A stretch of 64,000 nt of DNA. It comes from Atherinomorus stipes (taxonomy: Eukaryota > Chordata > Actinopteri > Atheriniformes > Atherinidae). Within the stretch, counting starts at the first letter, position 1; each line of letters opens with the position of its first letter. The stretch spans positions 372,001 to 436,000 of the forward strand of contig JALJCO010007928.1 of the NCBI GenBank assembly GCA_023101725.1, read 5' to 3'. Positions 46,184 through 58,599 of this stretch are shown here, piece after piece. The notes beneath the pieces are model-generated. The model was not told where the DNA came from, did no database searches, and saw only the letters and a list, made by a program, of their open reading frames with translations. Position numbers and translations under genes: made by a program.

Positions 46184-46988
46184 CTACATGCGTAGAGGAG
46201 CTGACTGTGGTTTCTCTGTAGAAAGCTGATAATGATGCTGCTTGATGATGTCCAGGGCGTCTCTTAGAACCTGCAGAGGAAAACATAAAAAAAAAAGCCA
46301 TGTTAAAGCAGCAGAGTGCCCAAAATATGCCCTCCTAGCAAAAACAATTTAACTTATACCAAACATAGAGATTATGAACTTTATTGGACAAAAAAAACTT
46401 ATTTGACCTTCCTGGTGTCCTGTGGCAGAATGACTCCGTCGTCCCACATCCTGCCAGAGGAAAAGAAAGCTGAACTTTCTTCTTTCAACTTCTTGTTCAG
46501 CTTCTGCTCCAGCTTTTTCCGTTCTTCCTCCTGCTCATCATCAGGGAGAAGCAGCGAGCCAGCGTGACCCGGAGCCATCATCGAAACTTTGGCATTTGGC
46601 CACAGGAACAAGAAATTAGGGTCAAACGCCCGTCCACACTGGAGACAAAGGAGGAAAAAGACGGTAAATGTAATCCCATACAGTTGAAACCAGAAGTTTA
46701 CATATACGGCATGAAAAGACTTATGGAAGAGGATGAAGGCCACTGAAGAAAAAGAAATTCTGAGAAAAAGGTCAGAATACAGAATAAATTTTCTCAGAAT
46801 TCTGACTTGTTTCAGAAATTGAAAAAAAAAAAATCTCCTCATTTTTTTGTTTATGTTTTGGGAAAAAATCTGAATCCTGCATTTTTTTAGGAAATGAGGA
46901 ATAATAATAATAATAATAAAAAACTCCCAAATTTTATTTTTGGTCGTCATTTTCTGGAAAGAAGAATTCTGACTTTTTTCAGAAATGG

Positions 46989-47019
<31 letters not shown>

Positions 47020-50000
47020 CCGAATTTAAAAAAAAAATCTTAATAATCATTTTCTGGAAAAAAGAAATCTGACTTTTTCAGAAATTGGAAAAAGTAATAA
47101 AATCGTGACTTTTTTATGTTCTGGGGAAAAGTCTAAATTCTGACTTTTTTCAGAAATCAAAAAAAAAAAAAAAAAAAAAGAAACAACCTGAATTTTTTTA
47201 AATAATCATTTTCTGGAAAAAAGAATTCTGACTTTTTGAGAAATTGTGAAAAACAATCTCCCGATTTTTTTTGTGTTTGTTCTGGGAAAAAGTCAGAATT
47301 CTGACTTTTTTCTCAGAATCAACTTTTTTTTTCTTCAGTGGCCCTAATCCTCTTCTGTAGACACTTTTTCACTGTCTAAATATAAATTTAGATTAAATTT
47401 CTTCTGATTTATGTCAGTTAGAATGACAGAAATCAGTGGGTTTGCAGAGGGGGGGTGGGGGGGGGGGGGGGGGTGTGACCTGACTCATCCAGAGAGATTC
47501 AAACATTGAGGGAGGATGAAGATGCAAAGAAATGTCTAAAAAAGCACTGGTTTATTTACAACTTTAGACTTGTGGAGTCACCCACCATAGCATAGCTGTC
47601 AGCGCCATGGCAACCACCAATCACCACAGTGATTTTTGGAACTGAGGCACACGCCACTGCTGACATCATCGAACCCTGAGCCTTCAGCCGGTTACTGTTT
47701 GCTTCTGCCTGGAAGATCAACGCAGAGAAAACGGATCAGAAATGGAGACACAGAATCACTGATTTTAACTTCATTTATATATAAACTATATCATTTTTTC
47801 CCCACATGAAATGGAAACCATCTGATGCATCCGGCAAGCCCTTGGAAATCAAGGTTATTATAGTTAACTAAAACTAACTAAAAAACGAAAACTAAAATTG
47901 AAAAAACATTTCAGTTAACTGAAATAAAATAAAAACGACAGTTTTTAACAAAACGATAACTAACTGAAACTGTATCATGTCTTTACAAAACTAACTAAAA
48001 CTAACTAAAATTATTGCAGAAACATCCTTAGTTTTAGTCTTTGTAAATTAATATAATACATCAGCCTTTTGGGTTGATTTGAAATCTATTTCTATTTAAC
48101 CTTTTTACTTTGCTCTACTCCAAGTGACTTTCTGATGATTTTGAATGTCATACCAGACAAACACCTAAAATTTACTGAAAAGAAAACCCCCCCAAAACTA
48201 AAACTAACACTGAAACTAATAAAAACTAAACTAAAACTAAACATTTTCCAAAAATAGAAACTAATAAAAACTAGCAAATCTGCTCAAAAAACTAACTAAA
48301 ACTAACTGAATTGAAAAACAAAAAGTCAAAACTAAATAAAAACGGAAACTAATTAAAAATCCAAAACTATTAAAACCTTGCTGGAAATCCTGTGTGTGTA
48401 TATGCTGTGATTAAGTACCTGAGATGAGGACAGTGTGGATGCTGCTGCAGGTGCTGTGTTCTGGAGGAAGATGAGTGGGACGTCTCTCTGGTCACACAGC
48501 TGGACGAAATGGCTTCCTTTCAGCGCAGCTTCATACGACAGCGCACCGTTATTGGCTATTATTCCCACCAAGTGCCTAAAAAACACAAACGCCCATTTCT
48601 GCATCAGAAAACAGCAGGAATGACACAGAACACAACTAAAGAGCTAAAAACTCTGTATGTTACAGGTACATTAGTTCAGTAAGCACAGGAATATGTGGCA
48701 GAGACACTGTGGTCCAGAGTGTCTGAACCACTGGTTTCAAACTGAGGGTCAGGACCCCCGATGTGGGTCGCATGATCATTTCAGGGGGGTCGCCAGGTCA
48801 TTGTTCAAAAAAGGAAAAAAAATTATCACATAAATTTGGGATTTTTGGGCCTACCAATAATAGCATGTTATTGCACAAACATTAATCTGTGAAATTAACA
48901 CATTAATTTCTAAATTATTGCATTAATAACTAAGTTATTACTAATACCATGTTAAAATTGTCAAAAAATGTCACTATCTCAGTGAGAGAAGCTGATTTTG
49001 GACATCAAGGTGTCTTGTCACAGTGAACCAAAATAACATTTATCCTTCTTTAGGAATGTTTGCTATTGGCTTCTTTTTTTTTTTTTGAGACAGCTGTGAT
49101 GTTGTATGCATGCTGTAAGAAATGAGATGAGAAACTCCTATGAATATGAAGCGAGGGTGATGATGGCCTCAACAAGCTTATAACCCGTTCTGCTGAGACG
49201 TACTCATGAACTCTGATAGGTACCCTCCCCATAGCTACAGCATGACAGTTATGACATATGACAGCAACGTGCTGTGATGTCACATCCTATTTCCGAACTG
49301 ATTATCTAAGAAAAACCCACTGAGGACAGAAAAGAGTTAACATTTCTAAAAACTCTGATCAAAACCGTTTCATTTAGTGCAGTAAGTATTCTAACAGTTC
49401 AGATGATGCACTGACATTAATGACAAAGTTGCCTACATCTTAAGCCACGGAGGCTTCAGCTACGACATGCGGTCATGTAAACATAAATACCATCAGACTG
49501 TTTGGCTATTTATCAAAGCACTCAATATCAGTCCCACCCCCCATCTTGGAAGCTTTGATTTGCTTTTATTTTCTCTCTTTTGTTGTAGTAAAGTTCATCA
49601 AAAACAGTGTTGGACTGCATTTATAACTCGTCCTTTTTTACAGCAAGTAACTGAAAGTAACTATAACTTTTACTGAAAGAAAATTTTAGATGATGTGCTT
49701 TTTACTTTTACTTGAATACATTTTAGATGGGTACTTTTACTTTAACTTGAGTAGAATTTAAGAAAAGTAAAGATACTTTTACTCAAATTACAGTTTTTCA
49801 GTACTTTTTCCATTGCTGATAATAGCAGGTCTGAAACACACTGAAGGGAAAACGTTGCAAATGAAAAAAATGAATTAATAACAACAAATGCAGCAACCCT
49901 TTTGCTTGTTGTTGGTTACTGCTTATTTTTCACGCTTCATCTAGAAAACTGGAACAGATCACATTAAACAGTGTTTCAATATTCTGTCCGTACGGTTAAC

Positions 50001-51494
50001 ACCGTGGTTAACACCCTAACCCTAACACATGTAGCCGTGTCTGGGTGTATCTGGATCTGTTACCCGTGTATCTTTGCAAAGCCGGTAACCAGTGTGGTTC
50101 CATAGCGAGCTTTAAACTCCTGGAAGCGGCTCCCGTCTGTCAGACGATTGATTATCTGGACAAGCAGAAGACAAACAACCACGTTATTTACTCTAAATAC
50201 AACAAACAACAACGTAAGAACTGCAAACTTCCCCATCTTCAGCTTTGTGTCTGTGTTGTTGGTACCATTTTAACATCCAGGCTGTAGCTATAACTCTGTG
50301 GCGCGAGCCCCAGAAGCTCCTCTGAACTGTACAATGGTTCTTCCTCTGCCCTCTTCTTCGTCTCCTCCTCTTCCTCGGGCAGTTGGAAGTTGAGGGTGGA
50401 TATGATGTTTCTGGCGTATTCAAACGCCTCCTTCTCCTCCCAAGCAAAATGGTCCACACAGCCGCTCACCCTGAAACAAGGCAGTAAGTTAAACATCAAC
50501 TTTTGTCTCTGTTTGGGGTTTGTTTGATTTGTGGACCTACTCAGAGTGAAGTCTGGCTCCTCCCAGGTCCTCCGGAGAAACCTGCTCTCCTGTAGCAGCT
50601 TTGACAAGCGGGGGTCCTCCCAAGAATATGGTTCCTATCCGGTGCACCATCACTGCTTCCTCTGCCATCGTGGGGATGTAAGCTCCACCCGCCGTGCAGG
50701 ACCCGCACACCACTGCCACCTTTAATGATTTCCAAGTTAATATTTACTTTTCATGTTGTTATTTACTGGTTTAGTTCAGTTTGAAGACATGAGCAGCCTT
50801 GTTGGAAGCCTTTACCTGAGGGATCTTCATGGCAGACATGATGGCTTCATTATAGAACGTTCTTCCTCCCTGGTTCTTGTCAGGAAAAATCTCTGACTGC
50901 ACATTTGACATGAAGACAGGATGAAAGGAAACTCATTAAGAAAGAGGATTATGGTTTAAAAATTGTGTTAAATGTGTGTGTGTGTGTGTGTTAACCTGCA
51001 GCGGTAGGAAAGCGCCGCCAGAGTCTACCAGGTAGACGCACGGCAGCCGGTTCTGGATCGCTATTTCTTGCGCTCGTAGCTGCTTCTTCACTGTGATTGG
51101 ATATGCGGTGCCACCTTTCACTGTGGCGTCATTGGCGATGAACACACACCACAAATCATTGATCCTGCCGATGCCTGAAAATACACACAAACGTACTTAC
51201 TGGAGGTATTCCAGAAAGCGGGTTATGTAGTGAACTCTGAGTATGTTAATCCTCAGATGAGCGAAACTCTGTGTCAATCGCCATGGTAACCGACTCTGTG
51301 AACATAACCTGCTCACTGGCAGGTTATCTTAAAGAAACTCTGAGTTTCTATAGTCTCCTCCACCTGCAGCAGCTGTCAGACATGGATTGTCCGTCATTCC
51401 AAAGATATAGATGCCAAATTAATAAAAAAAAAAAGAGTAGATTAAATTATATAACAATAAATTATACAAAATATAATAATTTACAACATAATAT

Positions 51495-51537
<43 letters not shown>

Positions 51538-52271
51538 TTATTATTCTCATATTAATTAATATCATATATATATACATATATATATTTATACATTAAGAAT
51601 GAATTTCCTAATTGACACTCTAATTGGGATTAATAAAGTATATTGTTCTTATTATTATTGTCATTATTAATCACAACAATGATAAAGTTAGAGGACTTTT
51701 CATAACTTCAACATTTATGATATCATTTCTTCATTAATCTGTCATCACATACTCGGTGCCGCCTTCAGACCCGTAGCTTGCATTAGGGCTGCTCAATTAT
51801 GGAAAAATTCATTATCACCATTATTTTGGCCAATATTGAAATCACAATTATTCAAACGATTATTTTCTAGTTACAAGATGCATTAATTTAGCATTTCCTT
51901 CTAAGATTTCTAGCATTGAAAATTAATATAGGCTACAAAATATGTACCTTACAGCTGTTTTGCAATGTATAAAACAACCGAATAAAACAAATATACTCTG
52001 ACTGTTATATTATTGCGGGAAGCATAATATATATCCAAAACAACCGATGTATCCAGCTGTTCTGCAATTTCTCTATATTTGAAAAATAAAATACATAAAC
52101 TTATTAATATAAAAAAAAACATCCCAAAATAAACTTTGAGCTTCAGTGCAATGCTAGAACATTCAAAATACATTTTTGTTAATGACACCCTACAAATTGC
52201 GTGGGATAACCTCAGAATAACTTTTACAAATCTCGCCAAGAAAAATGGCACTTTCTTTCTTTTTCTTTCTT

Positions 52272-52304
<33 letters not shown>

Positions 52305-55300
52305 CTTATGCTCTTCCTCCAATCATGTGAAATAACTAGGTGTTTGTTAGCGGTTGCTATGGTGAATCCAGGCATCGGGGCTTCACTGATGATGGCTTTT
52401 CATGTGGTTCCACCTCTGGGTAAAGATACTCAGAGCTGATTGAACCAATTCAAAGCAGCTCTTCAAAGCAGTTGCTCAGTTCAGAGTAAGTTAACCCAGA
52501 ATTTCTTTTTAGACTCAAGTTTGTTGAACCTCCTACCTGGAATCCCCCTCTGCTCTCCATCACACATAGATAGCTAAAGCATGAGAAATAAGCTGGTAAA
52601 CACTGAGTCAACCAGGTCAGATTATAATCTATAGTTAATAACAATGGTAAAGGAAGTTTCTGACCCGTCAGGCAGCCGGCTGAAGGGATGTCCCCGTACG
52701 GTAGACCCAAACCGGCAAACGGTGAAAGCTCCAGAAAGTCTTCATCATCCAGCAGGAGCCGCAGCCGATCCCTGACCAGCAGCTTCCTGTTTCTCTGGGT
52801 GTGTCTGGCTACGGCGTTCTCCCCTCCCCCTTTCCTCACCTTCTCCCTGAACTCTGAATACCTGACAAATAGAGACAAGGATGATTTCTTATTTCATTTA
52901 AATCAATTTTAGATGCGTTCCTATAAAGATAAAAATAGCACGATAATTTCCAGTCTTTTTTTTTGTGCTCTTTGCATGTCTATATCAGCTTTGCTGCCAA
53001 ATCATGTGTAATTATTTCAGAATAAAGGAAAGTTTTCTCAGAATGAGAGGATCTGAACAAGAGCCGAGTCTCACTCTGGCTGACTGCACAATAGCTAAGT
53101 CTATAACCTATTATAGAACAATTACACAGGGATGCACAATAACCATTTTCAAAAACTGATACCGATAACCGATAAATTTCAGCTCCTAAAGGTCGATGCC
53201 AATAACCAATACCGGTAACACACATACATACCTAATTATACCAAATCAAGTATTCCAACTGTTAGGGGTGGGAAAAATATAGACATACTGAAATATCGCG
53301 ATATTTTCACATGCCGATTTCATAATAATATTTAAAAACGTGGTACTGATCTAATTTACCAATGAAATCTCGCGAGATCTCATTGCTCCGTTCCGAAATC
53401 TCGCGAGATTTCCCGTAAACCCACAAGATTTTGTGACAAGATTTCATTTGTAAAATAGGTCGATACCGCGTTTTTAAATATCAATATGATACTGGCGTAT
53501 GAAAATATCGTGATATTTCAGTATATCAATATTTTTTCCCACCCCTGCCAACTGTATGGGGTAACTCGCCTCTAAAACAGGACGGTAAAGTGGTTTGGAA
53601 GCAGTTTTGGTTCTCCCCTGTGAAATAGCAGTTTTCTCTCCCCAATCGCAACATCTCAGCGAGAAAAGCTTAAAAGTGGGATTTTCAACTTCTGCATGTC
53701 TGATCTTAAAAGTTCCAATTGCACTGAGTATAAGTTATCGGGGTCAGTCGTCATGATATTGGACTTTTCGGAATGATGTAACAATTTCTCGTTATCGGCC
53801 CGATAATTATCGTGCATCCCTACAATCACATTACATTTTGCAATAAAAGCACAGTTGAAATCCTGCAATCAGAAGAATTCAGTAGAGTAAATTCAATAAA
53901 ACCTGAATGTATACGCTGCTGACCTGAGCAGAACCTACATCTTAAGGCAGGCATTGCTGTTTCTCAGGTTGGCTTCATATACGTGGTGGTAGATCGGCTG
54001 CAGGGGCAGCTCCAGCACTGGGAAGGCACTTCGCAGAGCTCTCCTCCTCCCGATCCCAGAGCTCATACAGCGGACTGAACTCTGCCTGAGCTGCTCAGCA
54101 AACCTGCAAAGAAAGATTCATACGGGAAACAAGCGTTCACGGCAGCTCGATAACAGGAGAGAAGATGAAGACTGTTGTTACAGCAGGTGAACAAGCAGTA
54201 TTTGGAAAATGCAGATCTTTTAACTGATCAACTGTTAAAATAAGAAAAGAAATAGAAAAGCAGTCATCCTCAGGAAAGTGAGTTTAACTGTTTCTCTGAG
54301 ACCAGTGTTTAAATACTTTTATTTACTTGGATTTAGTTTAGCCAATTACTAGGGGTGGGAAAAATATTGATACGTTGAAATATTGCAATATTTTAATATG
54401 GCAATATCATATATCTATATTTAAAAACATGGTATCAATAATCTATTTTACTAACAAACTCTCGTTCTGTCACGAAATTTTCGATAGTAAAATAGGCCGA
54501 TACCGCATTTTTAGATATGATATGATAGCGGCATATAAAAATATTGTGATATTTCAGTGTATCGATATTTTTCCCATCCCTACCAATAACTGTTTTGCCA
54601 ATTTATACATACATTATGTATATTACCCATGTACTTTACACATTTCCACATTTCTTACGGCATTATAATACTTCAAAAAGCTACATTTTTGGAAGGTACC
54701 CAACATTTGATCATGGCTGTTAGTTATTAATAATTAGATGTGAAAATATATATAGAATAGTTCAAACTAAGTCCACCACAATTCATGCTATGTATTTACA
54801 TCAATCTTAAAACTACATAAAATAATTAAACTGAATAAAAGAACCTTATTAATCTCGAAAATAATAGAAGGGAACAACTTCAATAAAACTTAAGAACTTA
54901 TGCGATGGCACATCATTTGATTATAATAAAGTAATTAAAACAATTTGACAATTAAATTTATGAAAGCAGAAACTGTTCACAGCAGATCGTAAAGTTTATA
55001 AAACTACTAATTCCTTTAAATTTAATGTAATTACTGAGATTTAATGCCATTTTGAGCGATATAGAGTATTACTGGTGTGTAGTTCATGCGAGTGCATAAG
55101 TAATGTAGGAAGAAGTGAGCACGACTTTTGTCAAATAAGATGTAACAGATACCAGATCTAATATAAAAATAAACAAGTGTTTCTGAATTAATTTAAAAAG
55201 TTAAATAATTTAATTTTGCATGTGCAAACAGGCCTGTCTGTTTTCAGGGGTTTTACAGCTGTGTTCGTACGTAACGTGCAAACAAACACAGGAAAACATC

Positions 55301-55511
55301 ATTTCATTCCGTTAATTAGAACATAACTAAATGAAAATATTGAAATATTCCTAAGTGACAGCTGTAATGTAGCGAACTTCTACTTCTGTGAAGTTGTGGA
55401 GCCTGTTAGCTGCAAGTGTGCCAAAGGTCGTCTGAAGGCTCAGCAGGTGAGAAATAAATGACCGATATGAACACTGCAAATGTCCGCTTACCTCAACATG
55501 CAGCGGTGCAT
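46184..55511 (-). CDS. Divergent MCCC2-like acyl-CoA carboxyltransferase
   Basis: Resembles the beta (carboxyltransferase) subunit of mitochondrial methylcrotonyl-CoA carboxylase, which acts in leucine breakdown. Twelve exons in coding order: 55492-55511, 53939-54103, 52665-52861, 50996-51174, 50816-50896, 50541-50719, 50266-50470, 50064-50155, 48419-48575, 47586-47708, 46408-46638, 46184-46270. Together 1716 nt, 571 residues (human MCCC2 563), all in phase. The Arg-rich, acid-poor N-terminus suits a mitochondrial presequence. The N-terminal half keeps [36 protein letters not shown] (residues 220-230) and [21 protein letters not shown]. The C-terminal half is altered at conserved loops: NTAPAAAST for [20 protein letters not shown] for GGSYGAGNYGM, and MAPGHAG for MGGEQAA. 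It may be a paralogue with changed function rather than mccc2 itself. The donors GTCAGA (exon 3) and GTCAAA (exon 11) are weak. Confidence 0.87.
46735..47355. mobile_element. Element with GAAGAGG...GGCCACTG ends, copy 2 (long)
   Basis: Left 'ggaagaggatgaaggccact' and right 'agtggccctaatcctcttc' are imperfect inverted ends like the copy at 24664-24861. The 620-bp interior is a ladder of about eight A/T-rich units each containing GTCAGAATTCTGACTTTTT-type palindromes. It is in the penultimate stretch of the MCCC2-like gene, intron 10. Confidence 0.75.
47853..48383. mobile_element. AACTAAAACTAA-rich inverted-repeat element
   Basis: Begins 'caaggttattatagttaact' and ends 'actattaaaaccttg' in inverse. 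The interior is dominated by ACTAAAACTAAC tandem units. It lies in intron 9 of the MCCC2-like gene. Family not named with confidence. Confidence 0.65.
48728..49020. mobile_element. hAT-like fragment (CACTGGTTTCAAACTG family)
   Basis: Begins CACTGGTTTCAAACTGAGG and continues with 'gggtcgcatgatcatttcag'. It matches the complete element at 57284-57966, but the right end is missing. Confidence 0.6.
49600..49825. repeat. ACTTTTACTT-rich dispersed repeat
   Basis: A stretch composed of variants of TACTTTTACTT and GAGTA units, a dispersed-repeat texture common in fish genomes. It lies in intron 8 of the MCCC2-like gene. No open frame of note. Confidence 0.45.
51190..52660. other. Intron 3 of the MCCC2-like gene
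   Basis: Contains an AAT microsatellite (about 51500-51536), a single 'ttagggctgctcaattatgg' element end at 51785, and a TTTC microsatellite (about 52253-52307). No extra exon is recognised. Confidence 0.6.
53129..53822. mobile_element. GGATGCAC-ended element carrying an inserted hAT-like MITE
   Basis: The left end CAGGGATGCACAATAACC near 53128 pairs with the right end 'cgataattatcgtgcatccct' ending near 53821. It is split by the complete 285-bp hairpin element at 53263-53547, giving a clear order of insertion. It is in intron 2 of the MCCC2-like gene. Confidence 0.7.
53263..53547. mobile_element. Palindromic hAT-like MITE, copy 4 (best preserved)
   Basis: A 285-bp hairpin bounded by TTAGGGGTGGGAAAAATAT and TATTTTTTCCCACCCCTG, with an exact 8-base duplication CCAACTGT (53255-53262 and 53548-53555). 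It has two perfect TCTCGCGAGA decamers at 53368-53377 and 53399-53408 at the hairpin apex. Confidence 0.9.
54350..54582. mobile_element. Palindromic hAT-like MITE, copy 5
   Basis: Bounded by TAGGGGTGGGAAAAATATTG and its inverse. The flanks CCAATTAC and CCAATAAC are an 8-base duplication with one mismatch. The apex is deleted, losing the TCTCGCGAGA motifs. It is in intron 1 of the MCCC2-like gene. Confidence 0.85.
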
Positions 55512-56105
55512 GTCTGACCTTGTCAGCTGTTTTACAACGACTCAGAAGTTCAGAAAAATTTAAAAGAGCACCAAAAAAGTTTCTACATCAGTGTAAACGT
55601 CCGTGCGCTCATTCTTCCTCCCCGTATTAGCCGGTGTGATTCCCTGATGTCGCCGCTTACCGCCCTCTACAGGAGCGGAATGTGAAGTGCAGTGCTGTGA
55701 AAATAAAAGAATAAAACATTTTTTTTTTATATCAATACAAGGATATTTAATACATTTAAAATATTTCTCTTAGAAACGAATATGAATGCTCACAGTTTAT
55801 TTGAGGATTTTCATCAAGACTTCTTTGTATGACATGATAGGAATGACAAAAGAATAGATGTGAAAAGGGAAAAGAAAATAAATGAGGGAATATACAGACA
55901 AATAAATAAACATAAATAAATAGAAAATATTTTTGTATTTATTACGATTTTTATTTTCACTTAATTGTATTATTTCATCCTTATTCTTTTTTAAAATTAA
56001 TTTTCATATATAATGTGATATATTTATTTGCCTATATATTTTCTTATTTATTTACCTATATATTTCCCTATGTCTTTCCATATATATTTTCTTATTTTTC
56101 CAGCT

Positions 56106-56672
56106 TATACAGCAGGGAAAAAAGTATTGGACATGTCATCATTTTTCTCAGAAAATATATCTGTAGTGGAGCTATTGACATGAAATTTTCACCAGATGTC
56201 GGCAACAATCCAAGTAATGCACACATACAAAGAAATCCTAACATTTATGTCCATAAATGAAGTTATGTGTAATATAGTGAAATCTTTAGACAGCTCTTTG
56301 CTTGTATGGAATGCTTCTTGTCTGACACCTTGGTGATGAGAAACCTTTTTAAAGGCAATGAGGACTTAACCAGCTGATGTTACTTTGCACTGATAGGGGA
56401 CAGGATTACTTTCTAAACGCTGACAGACTCCAGCTGCTTTCTTGGCTTTTCATATTGTGCCTCCATTTCTTCATGTGTTCAATAATTACTCCCTGTGTCA
56501 TTCCACTATATTACACATAACTCAATTTATGGGCATAAATGTTAAGATTTCTTTGTATGTGTGCATGACTTGGGTTGTTGCCGACATCTGGTGAACATTT
56601 CATGTCAATAGCTCTACTAGAAATCTATTTTCTGTGAAAAACGTTGACACGTATAATACTTTCTTCCCCCAC
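56106..56672. mobile_element. Long inverted-repeat Tc1-type MITE
   Basis: The arms pair over roughly 170 bases: 'cagggaaaaaagtattggac' on the left against 'gtataatactttcttccccc' on the right, and 'caccagatgtcggcaacaat' against its inverse near 56577-56596. There is no transposase. The Tc1-type assignment is inference. Confidence 0.7.
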
Positions 56673-57283
56673 TACATCCATGTTATTCATTTACCTACTA
56701 TCATATCATATTGAACTTGTATCACTTCAAAAATATTCCCCCAGTTTACTTAATACTTTAATAGATTTTATTTACGGGTCGTTTTACAAATTAAAATCAA
56801 AGTCAAAGTATCTTTACTGTCCCGAATAAGGAAATTTAGCAACCAGGATAACAACACATAACACACAGATTGTTGTAGACTTCTTATCATCATCTCCTTA
56901 CTCAAAGATAAGAAAGATAGGCAGAAAAGATGCTGCAAATTAAATGGAAAAAGGGAAAACATCTAACACCAATAAGCCAGATAACGGGCTGCACTAGACT
57001 ATCAGTTGCTCCTTTTAGTTTTCAAACTAAACCTTCATTAACAAACTTAATGAACAATCTGGGATTGAACTTTTTTATGTTATGAACAAAGAAAACCAAG
57101 TCCATTTGTCCTGATTTCTTACTTTCTGATTATTTTCATTTTTTTCTGCTGGTGTCATCTGAACTCATACATCTTCATCACTAGAGGGAGCTGCTCTATT
57201 ACCTATAATCGGTTGATAAAACACCGAGTTGTGCTTTTATCATATAAATAATTAAATTTTAACCAAATTTTGACTGTTTAGAG

Positions 57284-57966
57284 CATTGGTTTTCAAACTG
57301 GGGTTTAGGGCCCCCATGTAGGTCACATGATTACTGCAGGGGGTCACCAGATCAATGAAAAAAAAAAAAATGTTTTTAGGATTTTGGGTGCTAACAAAAT
57401 CAAAACATTATTGATTATTGAAATTAATCTGTGAAATTAACACAGTCTGTCTTAATTATTGCTTAAAAACTAAGTTATTAGTAATACAATATTAAAAAAT
57501 CTGAATTTGGCATCATCTTAGTGAGAGAAACTGATTTTGGGCGTGCTGCTGTTTTGTCACAGTGGTGAACCGAATCCACCAGAAAACATTTGACCTCCTT
57601 ATTCATGAAGTTTCTGATGGTTTTCAAGTCTTACGTGTATTTTCTATTTTATTTTTTTTTTACATCATTGAGTGGCCAAAAACAAAGTTATTACAGGTGC
57701 AATTCTAAAAATCCAAATTTGTCCCTATTTTGGTGAGAAAAGCTAAATTTCAGCGTTTGGGTGTTTTTTCCACTGTTAACGTAATTCACCAAAATCCACT
57801 TTACCCTCCTAATTAATAAAGAGTTCAGACAATTTCCAAGCCTTGTATGAAGAGGATGATCACAGGATGACCCATATCACGCAATTTACCACTTGGTCAT
57901 CAGGGGGGTTCATGAACACCAAAGTGTGCTATTTTGGGGGTTGCGTCTCTAGTTTGAGAACCACTG
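57284..57966. mobile_element. hAT-like element (CATTGGTTTTCAAACTGGGG), complete
   Basis: The left end TGGTTTTCAAACTGGGG pairs with the right end 'ctagtttgagaaccactg', with similar flanks (GTTTAGAG and GGTTAGAG). There are inner direct-repeat blocks ('gtgagagaaactgattttgg', 'gtgagaaaagctaaatttca'). It is between the MCCC2-like gene and the F-BAR gene. Confidence 0.7.
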
Positions 57967-58599
57967 GGTTAGAGGATTATTGTCCATATACTGTCTACCT
58001 GCTGCTGATCTTTTAATCTACAAATATTCTGAAAAATTAATCTGTTAATTCAAAATTAATGTTGCCTATAAACTATAAAGGACAGGTTTCAGTAGCTGCT
58101 TGCACAATTTGTAATAGTCTTTTTGATAAATCAAAAGAAGCAACAAATTACAGAAACCACAGGTTGATTCAGTTTTACTGGAATTCTTATTATTTTAGAA
58201 TTATCATTATATATTTTAAGAGGGCTGCAATGTGAATGCAATGCAATAGCTATTTTAAAAAGAAATATATATATATATATCATAGTGAGTCAGGTACAAT
58301 AATACAATATAGTGCAGTAGCCTATTTAGTTTTTATTTTTATTTGTTATATTTTTTTCAATTAGAATATAATTCTTAAATTGGACGACCTTGAACATTTC
58401 AAATATTTTGTTAAAACTGTCAAGTCGTGTGTTCATTCCTTTTTGTCCAAAATCACAGCTGTTGTTCGTATTTTAATTAATTTATTAATTAGACGCGAAA
58501 TGTATGTTTGTTTACTTGTTTATCTGCTGGTCACTTTTAACTTCATACATTTCTTTTCTAGTAGTTTCAGGAGTATTTTGATCAGGGCTCCTGAGTTTG

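Noticed and set aside
50014..50026. CCCTAACCCTAAC resembling telomere repeat
   Set aside because: Only two units; not an interstitial telomere.
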